Shown here piece by piece: positions 20,873 to 30,115 of a DNA stretch of 64,000 bases. The DNA is from Permianibacter aggregans (lineage in GTDB: Bacteria > Pseudomonadota > Gammaproteobacteria > Enterobacterales > Permianibacteraceae). Location of the stretch: the NCBI RefSeq assembly GCF_009756665.1, contig NZ_CP037953.1, positions 248,001 to 312,000 of the forward strand, in the 5' to 3' direction. Under the pieces are notes generated by a model. The model ran no database searches, was not told the origin of the DNA, and saw only the letters and a program-made list of their open reading frames with translations. Positions within the stretch are counted from its first letter, which is position 1. Each line of letters begins with the position of its first letter. The position numbers and the translations under genes are program-made.

Positions 20873-20900
20873 TTTACATACATGCATGTATGTTTGTAAA
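20873..20900. promoter_or_regulatory. TetR-family operator between acrA and the repressor gene
   Basis: An 18-bp perfect palindrome (ACATACATGCATGTATGT, 20876-20893) sits inside a second imperfect inverted repeat (TTTACA at 20873-20878, TGTAAA at 20895-20900), offset by 2 bp. It resembles the TACATACA-type operators known for AcrR and TtgR. It lies 62 bases from the acrA start and 36 from the repressor start, so one bound site could control both promoters. Confidence 0.85.
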
Positions 20901-20936
20901 CTACCGACGTCACTATTCACCAAGGTTGACCCCGCC

Positions 20937-21554
20937 ATGGTCAGACGTACCAAAGCCGAAGCCTTAGCCACCCGCGATCAGCTGTTGGATGCCGCTGAGC
21001 AAATCTTTTCTCAGAACGGCGTCGCCAATACCTCGCTGCAGGAAATCGCCCAACACGCCGGTGTTACCCGCGGCGCGTTTTATTGGCACTTCAAGGACAA
21101 GGCCGAACTGATTGGCGCGCTGATGGAGCGCGTGATGATGCCGCTCGATGAATTGCAGGAACAGGCGAAAGCGGATAACCCCGACGACCTGGTCCTACAG
21201 ATCCGCAACGACATCATCATCATGTTGCAACGAATTACCACCGACGCGCATTTGAAAGCGGTGGTCAGCATTCTGCTGTTGAAATGTGAATACACCGAAG
21301 CTGTCGATGATATCCGTCAACGCTTTTTGCGCAGTCGCGAAGAATGCGCTGAAGACCTGGAAACGCGTATCGGACAAGCCATCACACTCGGTCAGTTACC
21401 GAAAGCGGTAAATCCGAAATTGACCGTCATCGCACTGTTCAGTCTGGTCGACGGCCTGCTGTTCAATTGGTTGATCGATCCGGAAGCATTCGATTTGCAT
21501 CAGAACGCCGAAGCCTTGATCAAACCGTTTTTTGACGGATTATTGCACGCCTGA
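20937..21554 (+). CDS. TetR-family repressor of the divergent efflux operon (AcrR/TtgR type)
   Basis: 205-residue regulator with an N-terminal helix-turn-helix (TSLQEIAQHAGVTRGAFYWHFKDKAELI, residues about 30-57) and a C-terminal ligand domain as in AcrR and TtgR. The start at 20937 (MVRRTKAEA) matches the family; the frame is open upstream to 20886, but that would run into the operator. It is expected to repress acrAB and itself and to release DNA on binding drugs. It converges with the Bcr/CflA exporter gene. Confidence 0.92.
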   Translation: MVRRTKAEALATRDQLLDAAEQIFSQNGVANTSLQEIAQHAGVTRGAFYWHFKDKAELIGALMERVMMPLDELQEQAKADNPDDLVLQIRNDIIIMLQRITTDAHLKAVVSILLLKCEYTEAVDDIRQRFLRSREECAEDLETRIGQAITLGQLPKAVNPKLTVIALFSLVDGLLFNWLIDPEAFDLHQNAEALIKPFFDGLLHA

Positions 21555-21571
21555 GCGCAAGACCGCTGCGC

Positions 21572-22789
21572 TCAGAGTGATGAGGCCATTCGTTCCACGG
21601 TCCAGCGATACACCAGCAATGCCAGCACACCACAGACGGCCATCAACATCAGCATGGGTCGTGGTGATGCGCTGCTGAACAGACTCATCGTCGCGCCGGT
21701 CAATGTCGCCACCGTGAATTGCAATGCGCCCATCAGGGCCGAGGCACTACCCGCCACTTTCATTTGATTGTGCATCGCCAGCGCGACACCGTTTGGCCCA
21801 ATCAAACCGAGACTGGCGATAAACAAAAACAAGCCAATCAACAAACCGGTCAGATTCAACCATCCCAACAATTCCAATATCACCAGCGAGACGCCGGTGA
21901 GGCACGGCAGCCACATCATCCGGTCGAGCAGAAAACTCAAACGAAAACGCTTCAGCAATTGCACATTGATTTGGCTGGCCAGAATCAAACCGCCGGCATT
22001 GGCGCCAAAAATATAAGCATATTGCTGCGCGGATAATTGAAATCCTTCGATAAACACAAACGCCGAACCGGTGATGTAGGCAAACATGCCGGCCCAGGCC
22101 AAACCATTGCTCAACGTGTAGCCGACAAAATCGGCCTGGCCCATCAAATGTCGATAGTTGCGAAAAATCACCGCTACGCGAGTCGCCAAGGGATTGCGCG
22201 TAACGAGTGTTTCTTCAATGGCGAAAAACACCAGCAAAAACATCAGTGCGCCGTAGCCGGCCAGCACGGCAAAAATCCAGCGCCAATTGGCCAGCGCCAG
22301 CACCCAGCCGCCTATCAACGGGGCCAGAATCGGTGCAACGCCCATGACCAACATCAATAAAGAAAATGCTCTTGCCGCCTGCTGGGTATCACAGCGATCG
22401 CGGACAATGGCGCGGGTGATGACCATGCCGGCAGCGCCGCCAAGCGCCTGAACAAAACGCCAGAAGACCAGCATCATGACATCGTTGGTCAGTGTGCACA
22501 TCAACGACGCCAGTACATAAATCGCCAAACCGATCAGCAATGGCGGTTTGCGGCCATGGCGATCACTGGCCGGGCCGTAAATCAACTGACCAAGCGCCAG
22601 ACCAATGAAATAACTGGCCAAGGTCAATTGCACTTGATCGCTGCCGGTTTGCAGATCAGTGCCGATTACCGGCAACGCCGGCAAATACATGTCGATGGTC
22701 AATGGCCCGAGTGCGACAACGGCACCAAGCAAGGCGATCCAGCCCTGCATCCGGGCTGGCACAGAAAAGGAAGGGGCTTTATCAGACAA
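21572..22789 (-). CDS. Bcr/CflA-family multidrug MFS transporter
   Basis: Twelve-helix proton-driven exporter. The protein has the family N-terminal block PLTIDMYLPALPVIGTDL, the motif-A loop YGPASDRHGRKPPL after helix 2, and RAIVRDRCDTQQAARAFS near helix 4-5. The 405-residue form starts at a TTG (22789); the first ATG in frame is at 22750 and also leaves a complete first helix, so the start is uncertain. It converges on the TetR gene with a 17-base gap and extends the efflux cluster. Confidence 0.9.
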   Translation of the reverse strand: MSDKAPSFSVPARMQGWIALLGAVVALGPLTIDMYLPALPVIGTDLQTGSDQVQLTLASYFIGLALGQLIYGPASDRHGRKPPLLIGLAIYVLASLMCTLTNDVMMLVFWRFVQALGGAAGMVITRAIVRDRCDTQQAARAFSLLMLVMGVAPILAPLIGGWVLALANWRWIFAVLAGYGALMFLLVFFAIEETLVTRNPLATRVAVIFRNYRHLMGQADFVGYTLSNGLAWAGMFAYITGSAFVFIEGFQLSAQQYAYIFGANAGGLILASQINVQLLKRFRLSFLLDRMMWLPCLTGVSLVILELLGWLNLTGLLIGLFLFIASLGLIGPNGVALAMHNQMKVAGSASALMGALQFTVATLTGATMSLFSSASPRPMLMLMAVCGVLALLVYRWTVERMASSL

Positions 22790-22922
22790 AGAAATGAATC
22801 CACTGCTTGTTAGGGCAGCAGCATAACCGATCGCCAGCTTTGATTAAAAAGCGATTTTTCGAATAACTTGTGCAGGCTCGTGCTAGCGAAGCCCTTCGCG
22901 AAAACAGGGAGATTCGATAGCG

Positions 22923-25900
22923 CTACAAGACCTCGGTAATCAGGCGCAGCTTGAAACGGTCGACCAGGCGCAAATAATCCTGAATATTTTGCAAGCCGAC
23001 TAAATCGTTCGGCTCGAACAAATCGCCTGCTTCGATACCAATCCAGCGATCCCGCCCACGGCTCTTGGCAATATACAACGCCGCATCGGCAATGGTGACA
23101 ATCTGCTCCCAGTTCAGCGCATCGAGATCTTCACTCCAGAACGGATAATGGGCAAATCCAAGTGAACAGGTTACGTTCAATTTCTGATCGCCGCCAATCC
23201 AGATGGGTTGACCGGAAACGGCGCGTAACAAACGCTCCGGTAAATGCATGGAATGATGATGATTGGCGCAGCGGCCAACAACCATGAATTCCTCACCGCC
23301 CCAGCGCACCGCGTAATCGGAGTCGCGAATCACACCGCTGATACGCTTGCCCACTTCGGCCAACACCAAGTCGCCAACGGCATGACCGTAACGATCATTG
23401 ATTTGTTTGAAATGATCGATATCGAGCATGACAAACACAATGTCACGGTTGTCCGGATCAATCTGACGGATATGAGCGCGACGCGACAGCGCGACATCGT
23501 GCGGCACCCGCTCCACGACGTAACGACGATTGCCGAGTTGGGTCAGCGGATCGGTGCTGCTGGCTTTTTGCAGCTGCTCATTGACCAGCGTTAACTCGCG
23601 GGTGCGTTGTTCAACCAGATGCTCCAGTCGTTGCTTGTTGGCCTGCAACAGGCGATAACGCCAAACAAACAACGCAACGAAAAGCGAAATCGCCGCCAGC
23701 ACCAGCAAGGCTCGGAACCACCAAGTCTGGTAGTAATATGGCGCCAACTTGATCATCAGCGTCGCATTGTTCTGAGCACTGACACCGTCATCGGTCTGAG
23801 CGCGCACTTCAAAAGTGTAGTTATCCGGTGGCAGTGAGTGAAAGTACGCGGTGTTACGGGTACCGGCATCAATCCAGCTCTTGTCGTTGTCGGAAATGCG
23901 GTACTGATACTGGGTGAACATCGGCTCACGATAACTCGTGGCGACATAATCAATCTCGATATTGTGGGCACCGGCCGGCAACTCTGCCTTGTTACCAGCA
24001 ACACGCTGTTGCACGCCATCAACGGTAAAGCGCACGTTGGTGATATGCAGCTTTGGTGGAAATGGCACTGCGCTCAAACGCGACGGATCGATCATGACAA
24101 TGCCGTCAATCGTTGGGCAGTACAGTCTGCCCTTGTCATCGACCAAACCCGCTTGCAGATGACCGCCGTTACATTCCGCTCGATCGGTGCGATTCGATGC
24201 GCCATACACCATGCTGCTCAAACGTTGACGCTGATTCGAATCCATCTCAGCGAATTGATTGAACTCGACAAAGAAAATGCCGCGATGGCTGGTCAGCCAC
24301 AATTTGTCACCAATGCTGTTGATGTAGAAAACGGTGTTGGAATGGAGGCCGCTGACCGTGTTGTACATCGTCCACTGATTTTGGCGGAAGCGAAACAATC
24401 CCGAGTTCTGAGTGCCGACCCAAAGTGTTCCGGTCGGGTCGACATACATGGCCGATATGAATTCACTACCGAGTGGTAAATCGCTGGCAATTTTGGTGAA
24501 CGCACCATTCTGCCATTGAAACAAACCGGAAGACGTACCAACCCAGAGCCGTTTGTCTTTGTCGACGATCATTCCGCGCACAGTGATCGGAGGAATACCG
24601 GCGAATGCGCTGGGCAAATACAGCTTGCCATCCTGTATCCGGTACAAACCATTGCGCGCACCGATCCACAATGCTTCATCGGTTTCCACCAAGCTGTAGA
24701 GCTTTTCGTTTTCCAGCGGCTTCAACAATTCCTGATGCACCCGTTTGCCTTGTTGGAATGCGGCAAGCCCCTGCGCCGTGCCGACCCAGAACGTGCCGTC
24801 GCGAGTTTTCAGTGCCGCCAAGGCATTCGGATGCGGCAATTGCTCCGGCGAGTAACGCAGAGCAAAACGATCACCGATTTGCTGATACACACCGTTCTGA
24901 CTTTGCGCGAAAATCGTGCCGCTTTGGTCTTGATACAGCCCCCAGATCAACGGTTCGGCGATGCCCTCCTCGTCACCGATTCGCGTCAGATAACCATTCC
25001 AGTAACGTGCGACCCCTTCTGTCGTGGAGCCGACCCACAGATTGCCTTCGTGATCTTCAAACAAACTGCGGGCCCAGCGATCATTCATCCGCTGCACTTC
25101 ATCGCCGAGTCGAGCATAACGAAGTCGGAACCAGCCAACATCCGATGCCACCCAAAGATTGTCGTCACGGTCATGCCACACCGCTTCAATCAGGCGTGAA
25201 CGCAGAGCCGGATGCGCAATTGGCTGGCTCAATTTTCCATCACGCCAATGCCAAAGTCCGCGTTCCGTGCCAAGCCAGGCATAGCCCTGTTTGTCATTGT
25301 AAAAATGGGTCAGCGGCGCCTGCAGTTCGGCCAGCGTCGACAATCGACCATCATCGGCATAACGCCATAACGCCGTGCCGGCGCTGAACGCCAGCTCGCC
25401 ATCGATCAAGCCGACCCGTTGCGTTGCGCGCTGAAAAATCCAGTTCGGGTTACCGATGTTGGCCAGATCAAACTGCACCAGGCCGTTGTCGGTGGCGGCG
25501 TAAACATGGTCTTTGAAAGACAGCAATTGGTGCACGACCCCGGTGCTGGCCAACGGCAATACCTGCTCCACTTTGTGATCTGAAAAGCGGGAAATACCAC
25601 CACGTGTTGCGATCCAGACCGAGCCATCATCCAGGGCGAGCAAACTGTTGACGTAGTTGTTGGAAAGCCCCGAATCATTCTCCGCATTGAACACGCGAAA
25701 TTCACGGCCATCGAAGCGCGCCAGACCGACTTGCGTGCCAAGCCAGATGAAGTGGTCCCGATCTTGGGTAATGGCCAATACCGTCACCTGTGGCAGGCCT
25801 TCCGGGGTACTCCATTGATCCTGACGGTACTGGTGCAGCGCCTTACCGGGGTCCAGCGCCCAGACCAACTGAGATATCAACAACGCTGCCAAAACCATCC

Positions 25901-25934
25901 ATATTTTGCTTAGATTTGAGGTGTCGACCAGCAC
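22923..25934 (-). CDS. Two-component-regulator-propeller sensor diguanylate cyclase
   Basis: Large membrane sensor making c-di-GMP. After a signal segment (MVLAALLISQLVWA) come about 14 propeller blades with repeated W(V/L)GT and GL.R.. motifs, a Y_Y_Y domain (QYQYRISDNDKSWIDAG), one transmembrane helix (WFRALLVLAAISLFVALFVW), a short coiled coil and a GGDEF domain. The active site is GGEEF and an RDSD product-inhibition site lies five residues before it, so the cyclase looks active and feedback-controlled. The start is uncertain: TTG at 25988, GTG at 25934 (used) or ATG at 25898. The periplasmic ligand is unknown. Confidence 0.9.
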   Translation of the reverse strand: MLVDTSNLSKIWMVLAALLISQLVWALDPGKALHQYRQDQWSTPEGLPQVTVLAITQDRDHFIWLGTQVGLARFDGREFRVFNAENDSGLSNNYVNSLLALDDGSVWIATRGGISRFSDHKVEQVLPLASTGVVHQLLSFKDHVYAATDNGLVQFDLANIGNPNWIFQRATQRVGLIDGELAFSAGTALWRYADDGRLSTLAELQAPLTHFYNDKQGYAWLGTERGLWHWRDGKLSQPIAHPALRSRLIEAVWHDRDDNLWVASDVGWFRLRYARLGDEVQRMNDRWARSLFEDHEGNLWVGSTTEGVARYWNGYLTRIGDEEGIAEPLIWGLYQDQSGTIFAQSQNGVYQQIGDRFALRYSPEQLPHPNALAALKTRDGTFWVGTAQGLAAFQQGKRVHQELLKPLENEKLYSLVETDEALWIGARNGLYRIQDGKLYLPSAFAGIPPITVRGMIVDKDKRLWVGTSSGLFQWQNGAFTKIASDLPLGSEFISAMYVDPTGTLWVGTQNSGLFRFRQNQWTMYNTVSGLHSNTVFYINSIGDKLWLTSHRGIFFVEFNQFAEMDSNQRQRLSSMVYGASNRTDRAECNGGHLQAGLVDDKGRLYCPTIDGIVMIDPSRLSAVPFPPKLHITNVRFTVDGVQQRVAGNKAELPAGAHNIEIDYVATSYREPMFTQYQYRISDNDKSWIDAGTRNTAYFHSLPPDNYTFEVRAQTDDGVSAQNNATLMIKLAPYYYQTWWFRALLVLAAISLFVALFVWRYRLLQANKQRLEHLVEQRTRELTLVNEQLQKASSTDPLTQLGNRRYVVERVPHDVALSRRAHIRQIDPDNRDIVFVMLDIDHFKQINDRYGHAVGDLVLAEVGKRISGVIRDSDYAVRWGGEEFMVVGRCANHHHSMHLPERLLRAVSGQPIWIGGDQKLNVTCSLGFAHYPFWSEDLDALNWEQIVTIADAALYIAKSRGRDRWIGIEAGDLFEPNDLVGLQNIQDYLRLVDRFKLRLITEVL

Positions 25935-26175
25935 GTTATTGTGATTTTCCAAGTGGGCACATAACTCAAGTGTAGTCACGATCAGCAAAACGCCAAGTTA
26001 TTCCTGTTCCGCTTAAAAATAGCCTTCCGTCAGCATCATCCGATATGACAGCGAGACTTCCGTTCGATGACACGAGGAAGCCAACGTCATCGCGGCGACA
26101 CGGAACCGCCACAAATCTGCAACACGCGCTCCCTAGCATGGCTCCGCTTATCAAAAGGTAACGGAGTTCCTGACA

Positions 26176-27933
26176 ATGAAGATTCCCGGCTTTGGTGGTG
26201 TCTTGATAATTACGGTAGCCGCCATGCTACTGACTGGTTGTGCCGATGATGGCCGCGATGGCGTCGATGGCAGCAATGGTCAAAATGGTGCGGATGGTGC
26301 GGATGGTGCGGATGGTGCAAACGGCGCCAATGGTAACGACGGTCGCAATGCACGCAACGGCCGCCTGCATCAAATCGGCCGTTACGAATCGGGCATTTTT
26401 GAAGATGGCGGCGCCGAAATCGTCGCTTACGATGCCGGCACCATGCGTCTGTTCGTCGTCAACGCCAGTGACAACAGCATCGATGTGCTGGACATCACCA
26501 ATCCAAGCCAGCCGGAAAAACTCAACACCATCGACGTTGCGGCTCAGGATTCCGCGAGCTTCACTTCCGGTGGCGCCAACAGCGTCGCAGTCAAAAACGG
26601 CATATTGGCCGTCGCTGTCGAAGCCGATGTCAAACAGGACAATGGCCGCGTTTATTTCTATAACACCGATACGCTCGCCTTCATTCACGGTGTCACCGTC
26701 GGCGCCCTGCCCGATATGGTGACCTTTACTCCCGACGGTCTTCGCGTGCTGAGTGCCAACGAAGCTGAACCCAGCAATGACTATCAGCTTGACCCGGAGG
26801 GTTCGGTCTCGATCATCAATATCGGCGCCGGTGTTGCCAGTGCCACCGTTACCCACGCCAGCTTCACGGCCTTCAATGGTGATGCCGCGACACTGAAAGC
26901 TTCTGGTGTTCGTCTGTTCGGGCCAAACGCCAGCGTTGCTCAGGATCTGGAGCCGGAATACATTGCCGTCTCCTCAGACTCCAGCAAAGCCTACGTGACA
27001 TTGCAGGAAAACAATGCGCTGGCCATCGTTGATATTGGCACGGCCACGGTCACCGACATCAAAGCCTTGAGCTTCAAAAATCACAACATTCCCGGTATGG
27101 GCCTCGACGCCAATCGCAACGACAAATATCCGAATATCGAAAACCTGAAGATATACGGCATGTACATGCCGGATGCGATCGCCTCTTACTCTTTCAATGG
27201 CAAAACCTATCTGGTTACTGCCAATGAAGGTGATGGCCGCGAATATATTTACGATGCCGATAGCGCGACCTGCACTGGTGCTGGCCATACCGATTTGGGC
27301 GACGGCGAATGCCTGGCGTTTGCCGATGAAACCGCACTTGAGGATTTGACACTGGATAGCAGCAAATTCAGTGCGGATGAAATCGCGCTGTTGCAGGATG
27401 GTGGCGGCATTGGCGATCTGACCGTCTCTCGTGTCGATGGCGATGCGGACAATAATGGCCAGCACGAAAAAATTTATGCTTATGGTGCGCGGTCGTTCTC
27501 GATTTGGAGTGCAACTGGCTCGCTGATTTATGACTCCGGCGATCAAGTCGAGCAGATCATTGCCGATACCTCACCGTTATTCTTCAACTTGAACAACACC
27601 GGCAATGGCACCGACAACCGTAGTGACAACAAAGGCCCGGAACCAGAAGGCGTCGCGATTGGTGAAGTCAACGGTCGCACTTATGCGTTTGTCGGTCTGG
27701 AACGTCAGGGCGGCATCATGGTGTTTGATATCAGCAATCCGTTCGCACCGGGTTTCGTCGAGTACGTCAGCAATCGTGATTTATCGGTGACACCGGCTGA
27801 AGGTGCAGCGGCCGGCGATCTGGGACCGGAGGGTTTGTTGTTCGTACCGGCGAGTGACAGCCCGAATGACAAAGCATTGTTGATTGTCGGCAATGAAATC
27901 AGCGGCACGACCACGATCTACGAAGTTGAGTAA
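26176..27933 (+). CDS. Choice-of-anchor I family lipoprotein with collagen-like segment
   Basis: 585-residue predicted lipoprotein: signal peptide with lipobox LLTGC (Cys22), then eleven Gly-X-Y triplets (residues 26-58, Asp/Asn/Ala rich), then a long beta-propeller-like domain. Blocks such as GALPDMVTFTPDGLRVLSANEAEP, EPEYIAVSSDSSKAYVTLQENNA and FVGLERQGGIMVFDI are typical of the choice-of-anchor I family, often annotated as alkaline-phosphatase-like. The Gly-X-Y stalk could lift the domain off the outer membrane. RBS is AACGGAG. It stands alone and ends at a strong terminator. Function and catalysis are not established for the family. Confidence 0.85.
   Translation: MKIPGFGGVLIITVAAMLLTGCADDGRDGVDGSNGQNGADGADGADGANGANGNDGRNARNGRLHQIGRYESGIFEDGGAEIVAYDAGTMRLFVVNASDNSIDVLDITNPSQPEKLNTIDVAAQDSASFTSGGANSVAVKNGILAVAVEADVKQDNGRVYFYNTDTLAFIHGVTVGALPDMVTFTPDGLRVLSANEAEPSNDYQLDPEGSVSIINIGAGVASATVTHASFTAFNGDAATLKASGVRLFGPNASVAQDLEPEYIAVSSDSSKAYVTLQENNALAIVDIGTATVTDIKALSFKNHNIPGMGLDANRNDKYPNIENLKIYGMYMPDAIASYSFNGKTYLVTANEGDGREYIYDADSATCTGAGHTDLGDGECLAFADETALEDLTLDSSKFSADEIALLQDGGGIGDLTVSRVDGDADNNGQHEKIYAYGARSFSIWSATGSLIYDSGDQVEQIIADTSPLFFNLNNTGNGTDNRSDNKGPEPEGVAIGEVNGRTYAFVGLERQGGIMVFDISNPFAPGFVEYVSNRDLSVTPAEGAAAGDLGPEGLLFVPASDSPNDKALLIVGNEISGTTTIYEVE
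26287..26313 (+). repeat. Three exact 9-bp tandem repeats inside the collagen-like coding segment
   Basis: GGTGCGGAT occurs three times head to tail and is followed by the variant GGTGCAAAC. Each unit encodes Gly-Ala-Asp. Such repeats change copy number in frame, altering the length of the stalk without breaking the gene. Confidence 0.9.
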
Positions 27934-27942
27934 TGCTGAAGC

Positions 27943-27972
27943 AAGGGCGAATGATGTTCGCCCTTTTTTTTT
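27943..27972 (+). terminator. Terminator after the collagen-like lipoprotein gene
   Basis: Stem AAGGGCGAA / TTCGCCCTT with a 5-base loop and a long T tract. It ends just before the stop of the opposing small membrane-protein gene. Confidence 0.93.
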
Positions 27973-27975
27973 CTC

Positions 27976-28200
27976 TCAGCGACGTCTGCCGCCACCCCAG
28001 AGAAATAACACGCTACCGACCACAATGGCACCGACGCCGGCCCACACCGGCACGTTGACGGTTTCTTTCTCGGCAATAGAAAACTCTATCGGCCCCAGCT
28101 TGGCATCATGACGATCCGATGTATAAGTAAAGCCACCGTAAGCCAATGCCAATGCACCGGCGACAATCAGTAAAATGCCAATCAGTTTGACCCCTTTCAT
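27976..28200 (-). CDS. Small two-helix membrane protein
   Basis: 74 residues beginning MKGVKLIGILLIVAGALALAYGG, with one hydrophobic helix at 5-22 and another at about 53-70, joined by a polar loop with a KLGPIEFSIAEKE stretch; the end is Gly/Arg rich. The ATG at 28200 has an AAAGGAG ribosome-binding site; longer upstream starts are not supported. It resembles small uncharacterised proteins of the DUF3185 kind, but I am not certain of the family. It is divergent from the ybaL-like gene. Confidence 0.7.
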   Translation of the reverse strand: MKGVKLIGILLIVAGALALAYGGFTYTSDRHDAKLGPIEFSIAEKETVNVPVWAGVGAIVVGSVLFLWGGGRRR

Positions 28201-28411
28201 CCATTGTTCTCCTTTCCGGTTTATGTTGTTTGGCAACCATTCAGATGGCCTGCGCGACCGGCGACAGGCCGCAGCGCCTGATACAAACATAGTTGCAGCG
28301 CCCGATAAGACAAGTTTCAACGCAGCACGCTCCAAAAAATTGCCCGGTCAAACACTTTGCTTCTAGAATGTATTGGTCTGCTCTCCACCACGCCTGAACA
28401 GCCGGAAAACG

Positions 28412-30115
28412 ATGGACCACACCCTGATCACCACAATCGCCATGAGCTTTTTGTTCGCGTTTGCTGCCGGATTGCTGGCCGCCCGACTGGGCTTGCCGCC
28501 ATTGGTTGGCTACCTGCTGGCCGGTGTTGGTATCGGGCCCTACACACCGGGTTTCGTCGCGGATCTGAAGTTAGCCGCGCAGTTGTCAGAAATCGGCGTC
28601 ATCCTGTTGATGTTTGGTGTCGGTCTTCACTTTTCCTTTCGCGATCTGATGAAACTGCGCGGCATCGCGATGACCGGTGCACTACTGCAAATCATCGCGG
28701 CCACCGTCATGGGTGCGCTGTTCGCGCTCTGGTGGGGTTGGTCGCTGGCATCCAGTTTGATGCTGGGCTTTTCGCTGTCGGTAGCCAGCACCGTGGTGTT
28801 GCTGAAATCCCTGGAAGAACATCATCTACTCGAAACCACGCAAGGACGCATCGCTGTCGGCTGGCTGGTCGTCGAAGATCTGGTCATGGTCCTGGCACTG
28901 GTAATGATTCCGGCGCTGGCCGTGTTGATGGAAACTCATGAGCAATGGTGGCTGGCCAATGACTTCTGGATTTCGTTGTTTGAAGTCACCATCAAAATAG
29001 TGCTGTTCATCGTTGTCATGCTGCTGGCCGGCACGCGATTGATCCCGTGGATTCTGCATCTGGTGGTGAAAACCGACTCAAGAGAATTGTTTACCTTGGC
29101 AGTCATTGCCATGGCGCTTGGCATCGCCTATGGTGCCGCCAGCTTGTTTGGTGTGTCGTTTGCACTGGGCGCTTTTCTCGCTGGTGTCGTGATCAATGGC
29201 TCGCATATCAGCCATCGCGCCGCGTCCAACGCACTGCCATTTCAGGATGCGTTTGCGGTACTGTTTTTTGTCTCGGTCGGCATGTTGTTCGACCCAACCA
29301 TTCTGCTGAAAATGCCTTGGCATGTACTGGCCGTCGTCGCTGTGATCATGATTGGTAAATCGATCGCCGCGTTCGCCATCATGCTGCTATTTCGCTACCC
29401 ACTGGTCGCGGCGTTAACCGTAGCGGCCAGCCTCGCGCAGATTGGTGAGTTTTCCTTTATTCTGGCGGCGCTCGGCAATCGACTTGGATTACTGTCCAAC
29501 GAGGCGCAGAGTTTGATCATGGCTGGCGCCATCGTATCGATAACGTTGAACCCGATTGCGTTCCGGATGATTCCGCTACTGGCGAGAATGTTTGAGAATC
29601 GCCCAGGCTTCCTTAATAATCATCAACCCGAAAGCACCGAATCCAGCGCGCAGCACACTGAAGGACATTCGGAACAGCTCAACGCCCATGTGGTGTTGGT
29701 CGGCTACGGGCGAGTCGGCAAAAAAATCGGCTTACAACTCGATCAATATCAAATACCTCATGCTGTTGTCGAAAACAATCGACAAGCCTGCGACGCTTTG
29801 CGAAAAGCCGGTAAATCGGTCATCTTCGGCGATGCATCAATGCATGGCATTCTCGAGCATACCCATCTGCGTCACGCCAAGGTGCTGGTCATTACCTCGC
29901 CAGAGCGTTTTCAAACACGACGCATCATTGAACTGGCCAGAAAACTGAATCCACACATCGACATCATTGTTCGCACCCATTACGAAGAAGAGCTGGATTA
30001 TCTGCAGTCCATTGGCATCAACGCACCGGTCATGGCGGAACATGAGTTGGCTGATACCATCAGCAAACATGTTTTGGAACGATTCGCTGACGTCAGAAGC
30101 GCCACACCACCATGA
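28412..30115 (+). CDS. ybaL: YbaL-type cation:proton antiporter with TrkA-N domain
   Basis: CPA2-family antiporter (KefB/KefC superfamily). The ATG at 28412 gives 567 residues. The first 380 form about 12 membrane helices with SPLVGYLLAGV-like PPLVGYLLAGVGIGPYTPGFVAD, LMFGVGLHFS and IAVGWLVVEDLVMVL, all closely like E. coli YbaL. The C-terminal part is a Rossmann TrkA-N domain (VVLVGYGRVGKKIGLQL near 440). The stop overlaps the next start by four bases. The transported cation is not established. Confidence 0.9.
   Translation: MDHTLITTIAMSFLFAFAAGLLAARLGLPPLVGYLLAGVGIGPYTPGFVADLKLAAQLSEIGVILLMFGVGLHFSFRDLMKLRGIAMTGALLQIIAATVMGALFALWWGWSLASSLMLGFSLSVASTVVLLKSLEEHHLLETTQGRIAVGWLVVEDLVMVLALVMIPALAVLMETHEQWWLANDFWISLFEVTIKIVLFIVVMLLAGTRLIPWILHLVVKTDSRELFTLAVIAMALGIAYGAASLFGVSFALGAFLAGVVINGSHISHRAASNALPFQDAFAVLFFVSVGMLFDPTILLKMPWHVLAVVAVIMIGKSIAAFAIMLLFRYPLVAALTVAASLAQIGEFSFILAALGNRLGLLSNEAQSLIMAGAIVSITLNPIAFRMIPLLARMFENRPGFLNNHQPESTESSAQHTEGHSEQLNAHVVLVGYGRVGKKIGLQLDQYQIPHAVVENNRQACDALRKAGKSVIFGDASMHGILEHTHLRHAKVLVITSPERFQTRRIIELARKLNPHIDIIVRTHYEEELDYLQSIGINAPVMAEHELADTISKHVLERFADVRSATPP

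Noticed and set aside
26065-26092. 7-bp inverted repeat CGATGAC/GTCATCG before the collagen-like lipoprotein gene, considered as a Pho box or riboswitch stem
   Set aside because: No direct-repeat Pho box and no c-di-GMP riboswitch core was found; the stem alone is weak evidence.
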